A DNA stretch of 64,000 bases from Paenibacillus sp. FSL H7-0357 (GTDB lineage: Bacteria; Bacillota; Bacilli; Paenibacillales; Paenibacillaceae): NCBI RefSeq assembly GCF_000758525.1, contig NZ_CP009241.1, positions 2,046,001-2,110,000 on the forward strand, read 5' to 3'. Under the pieces are notes generated by a model. It was not told the origin of the DNA. It did not search any database and saw only the letters and a list, made by a program, of their open reading frames with translations. A program made the translations under genes and the position numbers. Every line of letters starts with the position of its first letter. The stretch's first letter is position 1. Shown here in pieces: positions 43,718-52,940 of this stretch.

Positions 43718-44653
43718 ATGAAAGATAACCTGCAGCCTAAAAAGAAAAAAATCAGGAAGCATAGATCCACAGGGGACAGAATATTCGATTTCACCCTGTA
43801 TGCCTTATTAACCGCATTAACGCTGGTGTGCTTTTATCCTATCCTGCATATCTTGTTTGCTTCCGTCAGCGACCCGGGCTCCTTAGTGGCTCATAAAGGA
43901 ATTTTGCTGAGACCGCTGGGATTCACTTTGGACGGCTATAAGCTGGTGTTTAAAGATAACAGTCTGATCAACGGGTACAAAAACACGATTATCTATGTAG
44001 GGTTAGGCACGTTAGTCAATATGATCATGACCATACTGGGTGCCTATGTGTTATCCAGGAGAGATTTATACTTCAAAAACTTTATCATGATCCTGATTAC
44101 GATCACCATGTTTTTTGGCGGAGGGCTGATTCCCTGGTTCTTATTAATGAAGGATATCGGCTTATACAATAATTTGTGGGCCATGATTTTGCCAAGCGCT
44201 TTAAGCACATGGAACATCATTATCTTACGGACCAGCTTTCAAGCCATTCCGCAGGAATTGGAAGAAGCGGCTACGATTGACGGGGCGAGCCAGGCCCATA
44301 TTCTAACGAAAGTCATTCTGCCCTTGTCCAAAGCCACACTGGCCGTAATCTTTTTATACTACCTTGTCGGGAATTGGAACTCCTGGTTTAATGCGATGGT
44401 GCTGCTAAAAGACAGAGAGCTGTTCCCGCTGCAGTTATTAATGAAGGAAATATTAGTAGCCAATGACGCAACCGCAACATCAATCGGCAGTGCGGGCGGG
44501 GTAGTCATCGACAGTGCGCAGAGCCAAACGGCTTTCCGTGAACTCGTTAAATATTGTGCGATTGTCGTTTCTACGCTTCCTATATTAATGGTATATCCAT
44601 TCCTGCAAAAATACTTTGTTAAAGGGGTTTACGTAGGTTCGATCAAAGGATGA
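43718..44653 (+). CDS. ABC permease, YtcP/LplC type
   Basis: 311 residues. A basic N terminus (KKKKIRKHRSTGDRIFD) precedes about six membrane segments; the EAA loop is LEEAATIDGASQAHILTKVILPLSKA, and GGGLIPWFLLMKDIGLYNNLWAMILP is characteristic. SD AGAAAGAGGGA precedes ATG. It is the second channel subunit of the LplA-type transporter. Confidence 0.9.
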   Translation: MKDNLQPKKKKIRKHRSTGDRIFDFTLYALLTALTLVCFYPILHILFASVSDPGSLVAHKGILLRPLGFTLDGYKLVFKDNSLINGYKNTIIYVGLGTLVNMIMTILGAYVLSRRDLYFKNFIMILITITMFFGGGLIPWFLLMKDIGLYNNLWAMILPSALSTWNIIILRTSFQAIPQELEEAATIDGASQAHILTKVILPLSKATLAVIFLYYLVGNWNSWFNAMVLLKDRELFPLQLLMKEILVANDATATSIGSAGGVVIDSAQSQTAFRELVKYCAIVVSTLPILMVYPFLQKYFVKGVYVGSIKG

Positions 44654-44708
44654 GGCAATAGACTATATAAAATGAAATAGAAATTAATAAACAGGAGTGA
44701 AGTACACC

Positions 44709-46496
44709 ATGTTGACAGAGGCAAGCAATACACAAGTTCCGCGTCCGGAGTATCCAAGGCCCGAGTTTCTCCGCAGAGAGTGGCTGAGCTTGAACGGAGA
44801 ATGGGATTTTAGTTTTGATGATGAACGGGTTGGTGAGGATGAACGATGGTACCTGGCTGGTGCTCCCGCTTTATTTACAGAAACCATCCAAGTGCCCTTT
44901 GCTTTTCAGAGCAAGCTGAGCGGCATTGAAGATCCCTCTTTTCATGATGTGGTGTGGTATAGGAGAAGCTTCGAGGTCCCGGAGGCTTGGGACGGCAAGC
45001 GGCTTGTCCTTCATTTCGGTGCAGTGGATTATTTGGCAAAAGTCTGGGTAAATGGGCAACTGGTGGCGTCACATGCAGGCGGTCATACGCCGTTTCAGGC
45101 AGATATCACACCGTCGCTGATTAAAGGAAGCAACACGATTGTGCTGCGGGCGGAAGATTTCAGCCGGGATGTAACCTTGCCGCGGGGCAAGCAATACTGG
45201 CTGGAACAGTCCGCTGCCATCTTCTATACCCGCACGACCGGAATCTGGCAGAGTGTCTGGATCGAACCGTTGTCAGCGGTACATCTGAGCAAAACTAGGC
45301 TGACGCCTGACATTGACCGCAATGAAATCCGCATCCGGACATTCCTCCAGGGGTTTAAGGCTGCCGATGAGCTTAAACTTCGCATAACGGTATCGTATAG
45401 CGGTGAAGTGATTGCGGAAGATCAATACGCGATCAGGAATGCCGAGCAGCATCGGACCCTCGGACTGGGTGATTTTACGGATCATGGTCTTGGACGCCTA
45501 TGGAGCCCCGAGCATCCGAATTTGTATGACATTCAATTCGAGCTGCTTCGGAATAGCGAGGTAGTCGATGAGGCTGCGAGTTATTTCGGCATGCGCAAGG
45601 TGTCTATTGAGGACGGCAGGCTGTGCCTGAATAACCGCCCGTATTTCCAGAGACTGGTGCTGGATCAGGGATACTTCCCGGAGGGAATTCTAACCGCGCC
45701 TACGGACGAAGCCTTGAAGCGTGATGTAGAACTGGCGAAGGAAATGGGATTTAACGGAGTAAGAAAACACCAGAAGACAGAAGATCCCCGTTTCCTGTAC
45801 TGGTGCGACAAGCTTGGCCTGCTCGTCTGGAGTGAAGCAGCCAATGCCTATGAATATTCTGAAGAGTATGTCCGGCGGTACACCAGCGAATGGCAGGAGA
45901 TTATTGAGCGGGACTATAATCACCCAAGCATCGTGGCCTGGGTTCCGCTGAATGAGAGCTGGGGAGTTCCCAATGTCCAGATTGATACACGCCAGCAGCA
46001 GCACGGACTGGCAATGTATCATTTAACAAAATCTTTGGATGAGATGAGACCCGTTATCTATAACGATGGTTGGGAGCATATGACTACGGATCTGGTAACC
46101 ATTCATGACTATGAAAGTCGCCAGGAAGTGCTGGAAAAAAGATATGCCACGGCAGAATCCGCCGTGAATGCGATGCCGGCGAACCGTAAAATATTTGTCG
46201 GCGGAGCTTCCTATCAAGGCCAGCCGATTCTTGTATCGGAGTTTGGCGGGATTGCCTTTAAGAAAAGTGACTGGGAGGGCTGGGGTTACTCGGGAGCAGA
46301 GAATGAGGAGGACTTCCTGATTAAGCTTAAGGCAGTGGTGGACCCGATGTTCACTTCACCGGTGATTCAAGGCTACTGCTATACCCAGCTGACAGATGTC
46401 GAACAGGAAATCAATGGGTTGCTCACTTACGACAGAACGCCCAAAGCGCCGCTTGAAGCCATTCGCAATATTATGATGTTTATCCATAATAAATAA
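44709..46496 (+). CDS. GH2 glycosidase (beta-galactosidase/glucuronidase fold), intracellular, first of two
   Basis: 595 residues. Jelly-roll N-terminal domain (RREWLSLNGEWDFSFDDE ... VWVNGQLVASHAGGHTPFQADIT), immunoglobulin-like domain, then a TIM barrel with acid/base Glu416 (VPLNESWG) and nucleophile Glu511 (LVSEFGG). There is no signal peptide. ATG 44709 is chosen; the GTG at 44697 overlaps the SD AGGAGTG. GH2 specificities vary and cannot be read from these motifs. The neighbouring GH43 genes suggest a beta-linked galactose or arabinose in pectin or arabinogalactan side chains. Confidence 0.9.
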   Translation: MLTEASNTQVPRPEYPRPEFLRREWLSLNGEWDFSFDDERVGEDERWYLAGAPALFTETIQVPFAFQSKLSGIEDPSFHDVVWYRRSFEVPEAWDGKRLVLHFGAVDYLAKVWVNGQLVASHAGGHTPFQADITPSLIKGSNTIVLRAEDFSRDVTLPRGKQYWLEQSAAIFYTRTTGIWQSVWIEPLSAVHLSKTRLTPDIDRNEIRIRTFLQGFKAADELKLRITVSYSGEVIAEDQYAIRNAEQHRTLGLGDFTDHGLGRLWSPEHPNLYDIQFELLRNSEVVDEAASYFGMRKVSIEDGRLCLNNRPYFQRLVLDQGYFPEGILTAPTDEALKRDVELAKEMGFNGVRKHQKTEDPRFLYWCDKLGLLVWSEAANAYEYSEEYVRRYTSEWQEIIERDYNHPSIVAWVPLNESWGVPNVQIDTRQQQHGLAMYHLTKSLDEMRPVIYNDGWEHMTTDLVTIHDYESRQEVLEKRYATAESAVNAMPANRKIFVGGASYQGQPILVSEFGGIAFKKSDWEGWGYSGAENEEDFLIKLKAVVDPMFTSPVIQGYCYTQLTDVEQEINGLLTYDRTPKAPLEAIRNIMMFIHNK

Positions 46497-46519
46497 TATT
46501 TCACAAAAGGAGCTACACA

Positions 46520-48268
46520 ATGGCGCATCTACCAACGCTTCCCCGTCCTGAATATCCCCGTCCCGACTTTGTCCGGACCGAGTGGATCAATCTGAACGGT
46601 CAATGGCAATTTGAGATTGATCATGGCAAAAGCGGAAAAGAACGCGGTTACCATGACAAAGGACATGATCTCTCGGGAACGATAACGGTTCCCTTCTGTC
46701 CGGAAAGCAAGCTGTCCGGCGTAGAATATACAGATTTTATGGCAGCCGTATGGTATAAACGGGAGCTTACTTTGCCGGAGAACTGGACCAATGGCAGAAC
46801 GCTGCTGCATTTTGGTGCAGTTGATTACATGGCGGAGGTATGGGTTAACGGAGTCTCCGTAGGCACGCACCGCGGCGGGTACACTTCGTTCAGCTTTGAT
46901 ATTACCTCCAATCTGTTGCCAGGCGGAAATGTCATTTCCGTCTATGCTGAAGACGATGTCCGTTCCGGGCGCCAGCCGCGGGGCAAACAAAGTGAAATGT
47001 TCCACTCGCATGGCTGCGACTACACACGTACTACGGGGATCTGGCAGACAGTTTGGCTTGAGCAGGTGCCCGACGTTTATTTGTCGGACATGAAGGTTGT
47101 CCCTGATCCCGACAATGCTTGCGTGCATCTCGAAGTCAAGGTGCACGGAAATGTATCGGGAGGCATACTTACCGCTTCTGCTCTGTATGACAGCAGATCC
47201 GTTGGGGAGACCCGTGTCCTTGTCTCCGGACACTCCGTAAAACTTACCCTTCCGCTCTCGGAGGTTCACTTGTGGGAGGTTGGCAACGCCAGACTGTATG
47301 GCCTGAAGCTGTCCCTGCATACACAGGGCCGGGAGACCGATACCGTCGATTCTTATTTTGGCCTCAGAACCGTATTACTGGATGGAATGAAATTCCTGAT
47401 CAACGGAAAACCGGTGTTTCAGCGTCTTGTGCTGGATCAGGGATTTTATCCGGAGGGGATCTATACCGCTCCAGGCGATGAGGATCTGCGCAAAGACATC
47501 GAAATCTCCATGGGACTGGGCTTTAATGGTGCGAGACTTCATGAGAAGATTTTCGAGCCGCGTTTTCTGTATTGGGCAGACCAATTAGGGTATCTGGTAT
47601 GGGGAGAGCATGCGAATTGGGGGCTGAATATCACTGGAGCGGAGAGCTTGGCCCGATTCCTTCCGGAATGGCTTGAGGGCATGCAGCGGGATTACAATCA
47701 TCCTGCGCTAATCGGCTGGTGTCCTTTTAACGAGACTTGGGACAGAGACGGCACCAAGCAAAATAACGATGTGCTGCGGATTGTATACGAGGTTACGAAA
47801 CGAATGGACCCGACGCGTCCTGTAATTGATACAAGCGGCAATTTCCATGTGGTGACGGATATTTTTGATCTGCATGATTATGATCAGAACCCGCAGACAT
47901 TCCGGGAAAGATATGAACCGATGAAGGATGGCGGAGAAGTGTTCAATACCTTCCCGGACCGGCAAACGTATGAAGGCCAGCCTTATTTCATCAGCGAGTA
48001 CGGCGGAATTTGGTGGAATCCGCAGCAGAAAGACGAGAAGTCCTGGGGTTATGGGGACCGGCCGGCAACTGAAGAAGCTTTTATTGAACGCTACGAGGGA
48101 CTGACCCAGGTTCTGCTGGATCATCCGATGATGTTCGGCTTCTGCTATACCCAGCTATATGACGTGGAGCAGGAAGTGAACGGCCTGTATACCTATGACC
48201 GGCAGCCGAAATTTGATCCCGAATTGATTCGCCGCATCAATTCGCGTAAGGCAGCCATCGAAGAGTAG
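46520..48268 (+). CDS. GH2 glycosidase, intracellular, second of two
   Basis: 582 residues, 23 bases after its paralogue and clearly related (both open RPEYPRP.F.R.EW..LNG.W.F and share the RLVLDQG(Y/F)(F/Y)PEGI block). Acid/base Glu405 is in FNETWD and nucleophile Glu493 in FISEYGG. Residues around the catalytic centre differ from the first copy (HANWGLNITG instead of AANAYEYSEE), so different linkages or chain positions are likely. It is cytoplasmic. SD AAAAGGAG precedes ATG. Confidence 0.9.
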   Translation: MAHLPTLPRPEYPRPDFVRTEWINLNGQWQFEIDHGKSGKERGYHDKGHDLSGTITVPFCPESKLSGVEYTDFMAAVWYKRELTLPENWTNGRTLLHFGAVDYMAEVWVNGVSVGTHRGGYTSFSFDITSNLLPGGNVISVYAEDDVRSGRQPRGKQSEMFHSHGCDYTRTTGIWQTVWLEQVPDVYLSDMKVVPDPDNACVHLEVKVHGNVSGGILTASALYDSRSVGETRVLVSGHSVKLTLPLSEVHLWEVGNARLYGLKLSLHTQGRETDTVDSYFGLRTVLLDGMKFLINGKPVFQRLVLDQGFYPEGIYTAPGDEDLRKDIEISMGLGFNGARLHEKIFEPRFLYWADQLGYLVWGEHANWGLNITGAESLARFLPEWLEGMQRDYNHPALIGWCPFNETWDRDGTKQNNDVLRIVYEVTKRMDPTRPVIDTSGNFHVVTDIFDLHDYDQNPQTFRERYEPMKDGGEVFNTFPDRQTYEGQPYFISEYGGIWWNPQQKDEKSWGYGDRPATEEAFIERYEGLTQVLLDHPMMFGFCYTQLYDVEQEVNGLYTYDRQPKFDPELIRRINSRKAAIEE

Positions 48269-48305
48269 AGCCTTCTAACATCATCCGAAAGGAACGTGAA
48301 GGGTT

Positions 48306-49730
48306 ATGAAGGGAAATGTCCGCAATAAGTGGCTGCTGGCCATAGGCGTACTCCTTATTCTTCCAATGGGTCAGGAGACATATGCCGTCCCCAGCCATAA
48401 CAACTTCTACAACGTAGTCATGCAGGATGGAGCGGACCCGTGGGTTTATAAGCATACAGACGGGTTCTACTATTTCACCAAAACAACCGGCGGCAATGTT
48501 ACCCTCTGGAAGTCCGCCCAGCTGACTACGATAGATGCTGCTCCCACTAAGGTTGTGAATACAGGCGGCAGCGGCATATGGGCACCTGAGCTGCATTATA
48601 TTAACGGGGCCTGGTACATCTACTACGCGATGGACGACGGAGACAATGTGAACCACCGGATGTATGTCATGGAGAATACCTCCGCCGATCCGACAACGGG
48701 AACCTGGCAGTTTAAGGGCCGGATCACAGATGCGGCCGACAAATGGGCTATAGACGGCACTGTGCTGCAAGTGAATGGCGAGCTGTATTTTATCTGGTCG
48801 GGCTGGGAGGGCGATGTCAATGTGCGGCAAAATCTCTACATTGCCCATATGAGCAATCCTTGGACGATTGATTCCGGCCGCGTAGAGATTTCAAGACCCA
48901 CCCATAGCTGGGAAACCAACCATTCCCCGCATGTAAATGAAGGCCCGCAGGTGATAGTGCGCGGGGGTGTCATCAGTCTGGTCTATTCGGCAAGCGGAAG
49001 CTGGACCGATGATTACTGTCTGGGACTGATCACAGCGGACACATCCAGTGATCTAATGAATCCCGCATCATGGGTTAAACGCAGCCAGCCTATATTCAGT
49101 TCAGCAAACGGACTTTACGGGCCGGGGCATCATTCGTTTACTACATCTGTAGACGGCACGGAGGACTGGATCGTCTACCATGTCGCCAAATCCAGGGGAG
49201 CCGGATGGAACCGCGAGGTTCGCACGCAGCCCTTCAGCTGGAATGCCGACCAGACGCCTAATCTCGGTGCTCCCGCAGATCCTGATCACCCGATTGCTTT
49301 GCCCTCCGGCGAAGCCCCTCATTTCCGTTATGAAGGGGAAGAGGGGATATTTGGTGGAGAGGCTTATGCCTCAGCCAGTCGCAAGGGCTCGGGAGGTCTT
49401 AAAGCGGGTCATCTGGATACAGCGGCGAGCTACGTGGAATTTTCAGTTCGGGCGGCATCTGCAGGCGAATATATTCTTTTGGCCCGGACGGCGAACGGAA
49501 CGGCTGGCTGGAATTGGTCCAATCTTCAGCTTAGTGTCAATTCAGGACCTTCCAGCCCGTTTTACATCACCAATAAAGGCTGGGAGAACTGGGGGCTGTC
49601 CACAGCCCGGGTACAACTGAAGGCAGGACAGAATAAGATCCGGTTTGCGAAAGGCGAAGGATACGGAGAAATTGATTTCATTGATATCAAACCTGTGAAC
49701 AGCAGACTTAATTGTTTTTCAATTCATTAA
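48306..49730 (+). CDS. secreted GH43 with C-terminal CBM6/35-like domain
   Basis: 474 residues. A signal peptide with a cleavage site near TYA-VP (residue 27) precedes a GH43 propeller with Asp44 (GADPWVYKHTDG), Asp150 (AIDGTVLQ) and Glu212 (VNEGPQVI). From about residue 338 a beta-sandwich begins (YEGEEGIFGGEAYAS ... YVEFSVRAASAGEYILLART ... GWENWGLSTARVQLKAGQNKIRFAKGEGYGEIDFIDI), typical of CBM6/CBM35 sugar-binding modules. It should release arabinose-type side chains outside the cell. The last residues (about 11) extend past the usual CBM end. It is the only exported enzyme of this operon. Confidence 0.88.
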   Translation: MKGNVRNKWLLAIGVLLILPMGQETYAVPSHNNFYNVVMQDGADPWVYKHTDGFYYFTKTTGGNVTLWKSAQLTTIDAAPTKVVNTGGSGIWAPELHYINGAWYIYYAMDDGDNVNHRMYVMENTSADPTTGTWQFKGRITDAADKWAIDGTVLQVNGELYFIWSGWEGDVNVRQNLYIAHMSNPWTIDSGRVEISRPTHSWETNHSPHVNEGPQVIVRGGVISLVYSASGSWTDDYCLGLITADTSSDLMNPASWVKRSQPIFSSANGLYGPGHHSFTTSVDGTEDWIVYHVAKSRGAGWNREVRTQPFSWNADQTPNLGAPADPDHPIALPSGEAPHFRYEGEEGIFGGEAYASASRKGSGGLKAGHLDTAASYVEFSVRAASAGEYILLARTANGTAGWNWSNLQLSVNSGPSSPFYITNKGWENWGLSTARVQLKAGQNKIRFAKGEGYGEIDFIDIKPVNSRLNCFSIH

Positions 49731-49775
49731 GAAGTAAGATAAGTATAATGATTAGGAAATAAGGAGAGCTGAATT

Positions 49776-50723
49776 GTGCTGGAACTTAGCTTAAATGACC
49801 CGGACAAACTGGTCACGGTGACCCATGCCTTATCCACCCGTTCCAGGGTTGATATTCTTCGGCTCTTAAACTCTAAAAACTTAAATATTATCGAAATAGC
49901 CGAGAAGCTGAAGCTTCCGGTTTCGACGGTTGCGAGCAATATCAAAGTATTGGAAGCAGCTGAGTTAATTCATACAGAATTAGTTCCGGCCTCCCGCGGG
50001 GCGATGAAAGTCTGCAGCAGGAATTACGATGATCTCCACATTGCCTTGAATCTGAAAGAGCCAATGCCGACGGGAGTAACCCATGTCTATGAAGTAGAGA
50101 TGCCGATCGGCCATTACAGCGATTGTGAGGTATCTCCTACATGCGGGATGGCGAATAGCGAGGGCCTTATTATTAAAGAAGATGAACCGTCGAGCTTTTA
50201 TCACCCCAAACATGTCAACGCACAGCTGATCTGGCTCCGCAAAGGGTTCCTGGAATATTTGCTGCCTATGGATATCCCCTCCGGAGCGCGGATTGAATCG
50301 CTTGAGCTGTCTATGGAGATGTGTTCCGAAGCTCCGAATTATGATCAGAACTGGCCTTCGAACATATCCGTATGGGTGAATGGTTCAGAGATCGGCATGT
50401 GGACCAGTCCCGGTGATTTCGGTGACCGGCGCGGCAAACTGAATCCGAATTGGTGGTGGGATGGATCCACACAATACGGGTTTCTCAAGACCTGGCGTGT
50501 TGACCATGAAAAGACGACACTCGATATGGAGAAGGTGTCGGGTATTACCTTAGATGATCTTCTGATTAACCGGAGCCCTAAATTGCGGCTGCGCATTGGA
50601 ATCAACCCCGATGCTGTTCATCAGGGCGGGTTGAACCTGTTTGGCCGCCAATTTGGAGATTACGAACAACATATAATAATGCATGTGAAATATACGATGG
50701 AGCAGGATGAAGCAAACCTGTAG
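49776..50723 (+). CDS. ArsR-type winged-helix regulator fused to an unrecognised beta-rich domain
   Basis: 315 residues. The first 80 residues are an ArsR-like winged helix (VTHALSTRSRVDILRLLNSKNLNIIEIAEKLKLPVSTVASNIKVLEAAELI). From about residue 105 to 310 lies a domain of alternating beta-type and Trp-rich stretches (SNISVWVNGSEIGMWTSPGDFGDRRGKLNPNWWWDGSTQYG; LRIGINPDAVHQGGLNLFG) that looks like a carbohydrate-binding sandwich. A CEVSPTCG segment carries two Cys. Typical ArsR proteins are about 100 residues and lack this part. Start GTG, SD AAGGAGAG. It lies 45 bases after the secreted GH43, so it probably regulates this operon and may bind a plant sugar directly. Confidence 0.82.
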   Translation: MLELSLNDPDKLVTVTHALSTRSRVDILRLLNSKNLNIIEIAEKLKLPVSTVASNIKVLEAAELIHTELVPASRGAMKVCSRNYDDLHIALNLKEPMPTGVTHVYEVEMPIGHYSDCEVSPTCGMANSEGLIIKEDEPSSFYHPKHVNAQLIWLRKGFLEYLLPMDIPSGARIESLELSMEMCSEAPNYDQNWPSNISVWVNGSEIGMWTSPGDFGDRRGKLNPNWWWDGSTQYGFLKTWRVDHEKTTLDMEKVSGITLDDLLINRSPKLRLRIGINPDAVHQGGLNLFGRQFGDYEQHIIMHVKYTMEQDEANL

Positions 50724-50744
50724 CTCTATCTACTCTCCATCATC

Positions 50745-50798
50745 AAGGGGGTGTCTTAAAAGCCGTGAATGAATTGGCTTTTAAGACACCCCCTTTTA
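50745..50798 (+). terminator. strong terminator closing the GH43/GH2 region
   Basis: AAGGGGGTGTCTTAAAAGCC (50745-50764) is exactly complementary to 50776-50795, loop 11, then TTT. Confidence 0.9.
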
Positions 50799-50924
50799 TT
50801 GTTGCGAAAGATCATAGGTAAAAGCTTGAGTGGACGTTCCGCGAATGTTCACTATTCAATAAGGAAATAACAGCTGTGCGTATCGTTAGAAGACGGAGCT
50901 TGCTTCCTCTATAGCACGCTAGAG

Positions 50925-51965
50925 TCAGGGTGTGCGGCGCAGGGCGGTCCGCTGCAGGGTGATCATCCAGTCGACAGAAGGCTCGACAATCGGGTGAAGC
51001 AGACGTTTTACCCCGGGCTGGGCCAGCAGCACCGTAGAGAGGATTGCGCAGAGCAGCAGAAGAGTTGTCCCGGCGGCGTTGCCGATATAGGCGTAGACTC
51101 CGGAAATGGCGGCCAAACGTACGATAAAGCCATGCAGCAGAAAGACATAGAGTGTGCGGCGGCCCCAGTCAGTCATACGGCTAACTTGGTAAGGCACCCA
51201 GCCCAGAAAAGCCAGGGAAGCGGTGATTTGCAGAGCGTAGACTGCCAGCCGGTACAGACCCGCATACCATTCGCCTGCCCCAAGCTGCATATAAGTCATG
51301 CTTCCGTACAGCCAGCCCATTGGAAACCCGGAGCCCAGTACTGCCAGGAGGGCAAAAATGAGGACAGAGAATGCGGCTGCGGCAATTTTGACATACTTCT
51401 GAACCCATTTGGCAAAGGTACTGAATGAAAAATGATAGCCGATTACGAAGAAGGGTAAATATACGAAGGTGCGGCTGATGCTGAACCAGACCCCGTCAAG
51501 CTGCAAATATCCGACGGCCACTCCCGCCGCTACGGCGAAGGCGATTTGTGCCGCTCGGGACCATTTGCCCATCCCCAGCATCAGGAGACGCCAGCAGGCA
51601 TGACTGGCCAGGAACCATAGGAGCAGATAAGGGGCGAAGAAGGAATGATGGATATTGGATACATGGAAGAGGGAAACGTCCAGTGCTGAGTATAGGCTTT
51701 GAAAAATAAGATATTGCATTGCGATCTGCAGCAGCACCTTGCGGCCTGCGGACCCGGTGAGGCTCTTTCTGGCGAAATAGCCTGTTACGAGCACGAAGAG
51801 CGGCATATGAAAGCTGAAGATCCACAGATAAAGACTGTGCATTCCATCCATGCGGCTAATTAAAGGTTCAATGGCGTTGCCTACAAATACGGTAACAATA
51901 AGCATGAAACGCAGGTTAAGGAAAAAAGTTTCTCCGCGCGTTTCCAGCGTGTTTTCCCTGGTCAT
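50925..51965 (-). CDS. acyltransferase 3 family membrane protein
   Basis: 346 residues with about ten membrane segments. FSFHMPLFVLVTGYFARKS is the acyltransferase-3/NolL motif, with the conserved His in FHMP and a short Arg-Lys turn after it. Such enzymes move acetyl or similar groups onto cell-surface sugars. The gene is not linked to its neighbours in an operon. A cre-like box and the promoter of the next gene lie beyond its start. Confidence 0.82.
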   Translation of the reverse strand: MTRENTLETRGETFFLNLRFMLIVTVFVGNAIEPLISRMDGMHSLYLWIFSFHMPLFVLVTGYFARKSLTGSAGRKVLLQIAMQYLIFQSLYSALDVSLFHVSNIHHSFFAPYLLLWFLASHACWRLLMLGMGKWSRAAQIAFAVAAGVAVGYLQLDGVWFSISRTFVYLPFFVIGYHFSFSTFAKWVQKYVKIAAAAFSVLIFALLAVLGSGFPMGWLYGSMTYMQLGAGEWYAGLYRLAVYALQITASLAFLGWVPYQVSRMTDWGRRTLYVFLLHGFIVRLAAISGVYAYIGNAAGTTLLLLCAILSTVLLAQPGVKRLLHPIVEPSVDWMITLQRTALRRTP

Positions 51966-52054
51966 GACCTAACCTCCAAATTATGCACTGTGGAAATTAC
52001 TTTAATTTTAAAATACAAGATTTTCGAAGAATAAATTGTGAAATACATCACAAT

Positions 52055-52068
52055 GGTAAGCGCTATCA
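52055..52068 (+). promoter_or_regulatory. cre-like box in a divergent region
   Basis: GGTAAGCGCTATCA matches TGNAANCGNWNNCA except at the first base. It is about 45 bases upstream of the -35 of the next promoter. Confidence 0.35.
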
Positions 52069-52098
52069 TTAGACTCAATTGTGGCGATGTGTTGAAGG

Positions 52099-52127
52099 TT
52101 GTTTGATTTACTTGATTCCTCTATAAT
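52099..52127 (+). promoter_or_regulatory. sigma-A type promoter of the hydrolase-HAD-sirtuin run
   Basis: TTGTTT (52099-52104), 17 bases, TATAAT (52122-52127). Confidence 0.6.
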
Positions 52128-52158
52128 TTTTGTATGCAGTACCCGGGAGTGAACACTA

Positions 52159-52899
52159 TTGAAAAAAAAAATCACCAGACGCAGCATCCTCATAGCACTG
52201 CTTTTGTTTTTAATTGTGGCGGGGTTGCTCTTGTGGAAATACTTAACCCCTTATACTCCGGCAGAGAAGGCCGAGTCTGCGCTAGTGTCCGCCGGAGGTG
52301 TGTCTGTTGAGCAGAACGACAACTGGATCTCTTTCGAGCCCACGGTCATTCTGGGGACGGCAGTGATTTTTTACCCCGGTGCATTGGTGGAAGCGGAGGC
52401 TTATGCCCCGCTGGCCAAACGGATTGCCGCTGCCGGGCATCCATTCTATATAGCCCGGATGCCGCTGAATCTCGCGGTCATCAAGGGCGATGCCGCAGAT
52501 GAAATCATCCGCGTGCATCCCAAGCAGTCATTTGTGCTCGGCGGTCATTCGCTGGGCGGTGTGATGGCGTCCCGTTATGCGTCAGAGCATCCGGATCAGC
52601 TGAAGGGTGTTTTTTTTCTCGCTTCCTATCCAGATGAGAAAGGTAGTCTGAAGGACACTACATTGTCCGTATTATCCCTGCTTGGTACGGAGGATGAGGT
52701 TGTTGACAGGGACAAATACAACGAGGGACGTTCCTATCTGCCGGGCAATACGGTATATTTCTCGATTATGGGTGGAAATCATGCCCAGTTTGGAAGTTAT
52801 GGGCCACAAAAAGGTGACGGTACAGCAACGATTACCGAGGATGATCAGCAGGCCCGTACAGCACGAACGATGCTGGACTGGATGGGGAATCTGCGGTAG
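52159..52899 (+). CDS. membrane-anchored alpha/beta hydrolase
   Basis: 246 residues. One N-terminal membrane segment (about 9-28), then an alpha/beta hydrolase with nucleophile elbow GGHSLGG, Asp in GTEDEVVD and His in GGNHAQFG. The catalytic domain should lie outside the membrane. The TTG start has GGGAGTGA 8 bases upstream. The substrate is unknown. It begins a run of three same-strand genes with short gaps. Confidence 0.85.
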   Translation: MKKKITRRSILIALLLFLIVAGLLLWKYLTPYTPAEKAESALVSAGGVSVEQNDNWISFEPTVILGTAVIFYPGALVEAEAYAPLAKRIAAAGHPFYIARMPLNLAVIKGDAADEIIRVHPKQSFVLGGHSLGGVMASRYASEHPDQLKGVFFLASYPDEKGSLKDTTLSVLSLLGTEDEVVDRDKYNEGRSYLPGNTVYFSIMGGNHAQFGSYGPQKGDGTATITEDDQQARTARTMLDWMGNLR

Positions 52900-52940
52900 C
52901 GGGCTAGTCATCATGGCTATAGATAGATGAGAGGAGACGT

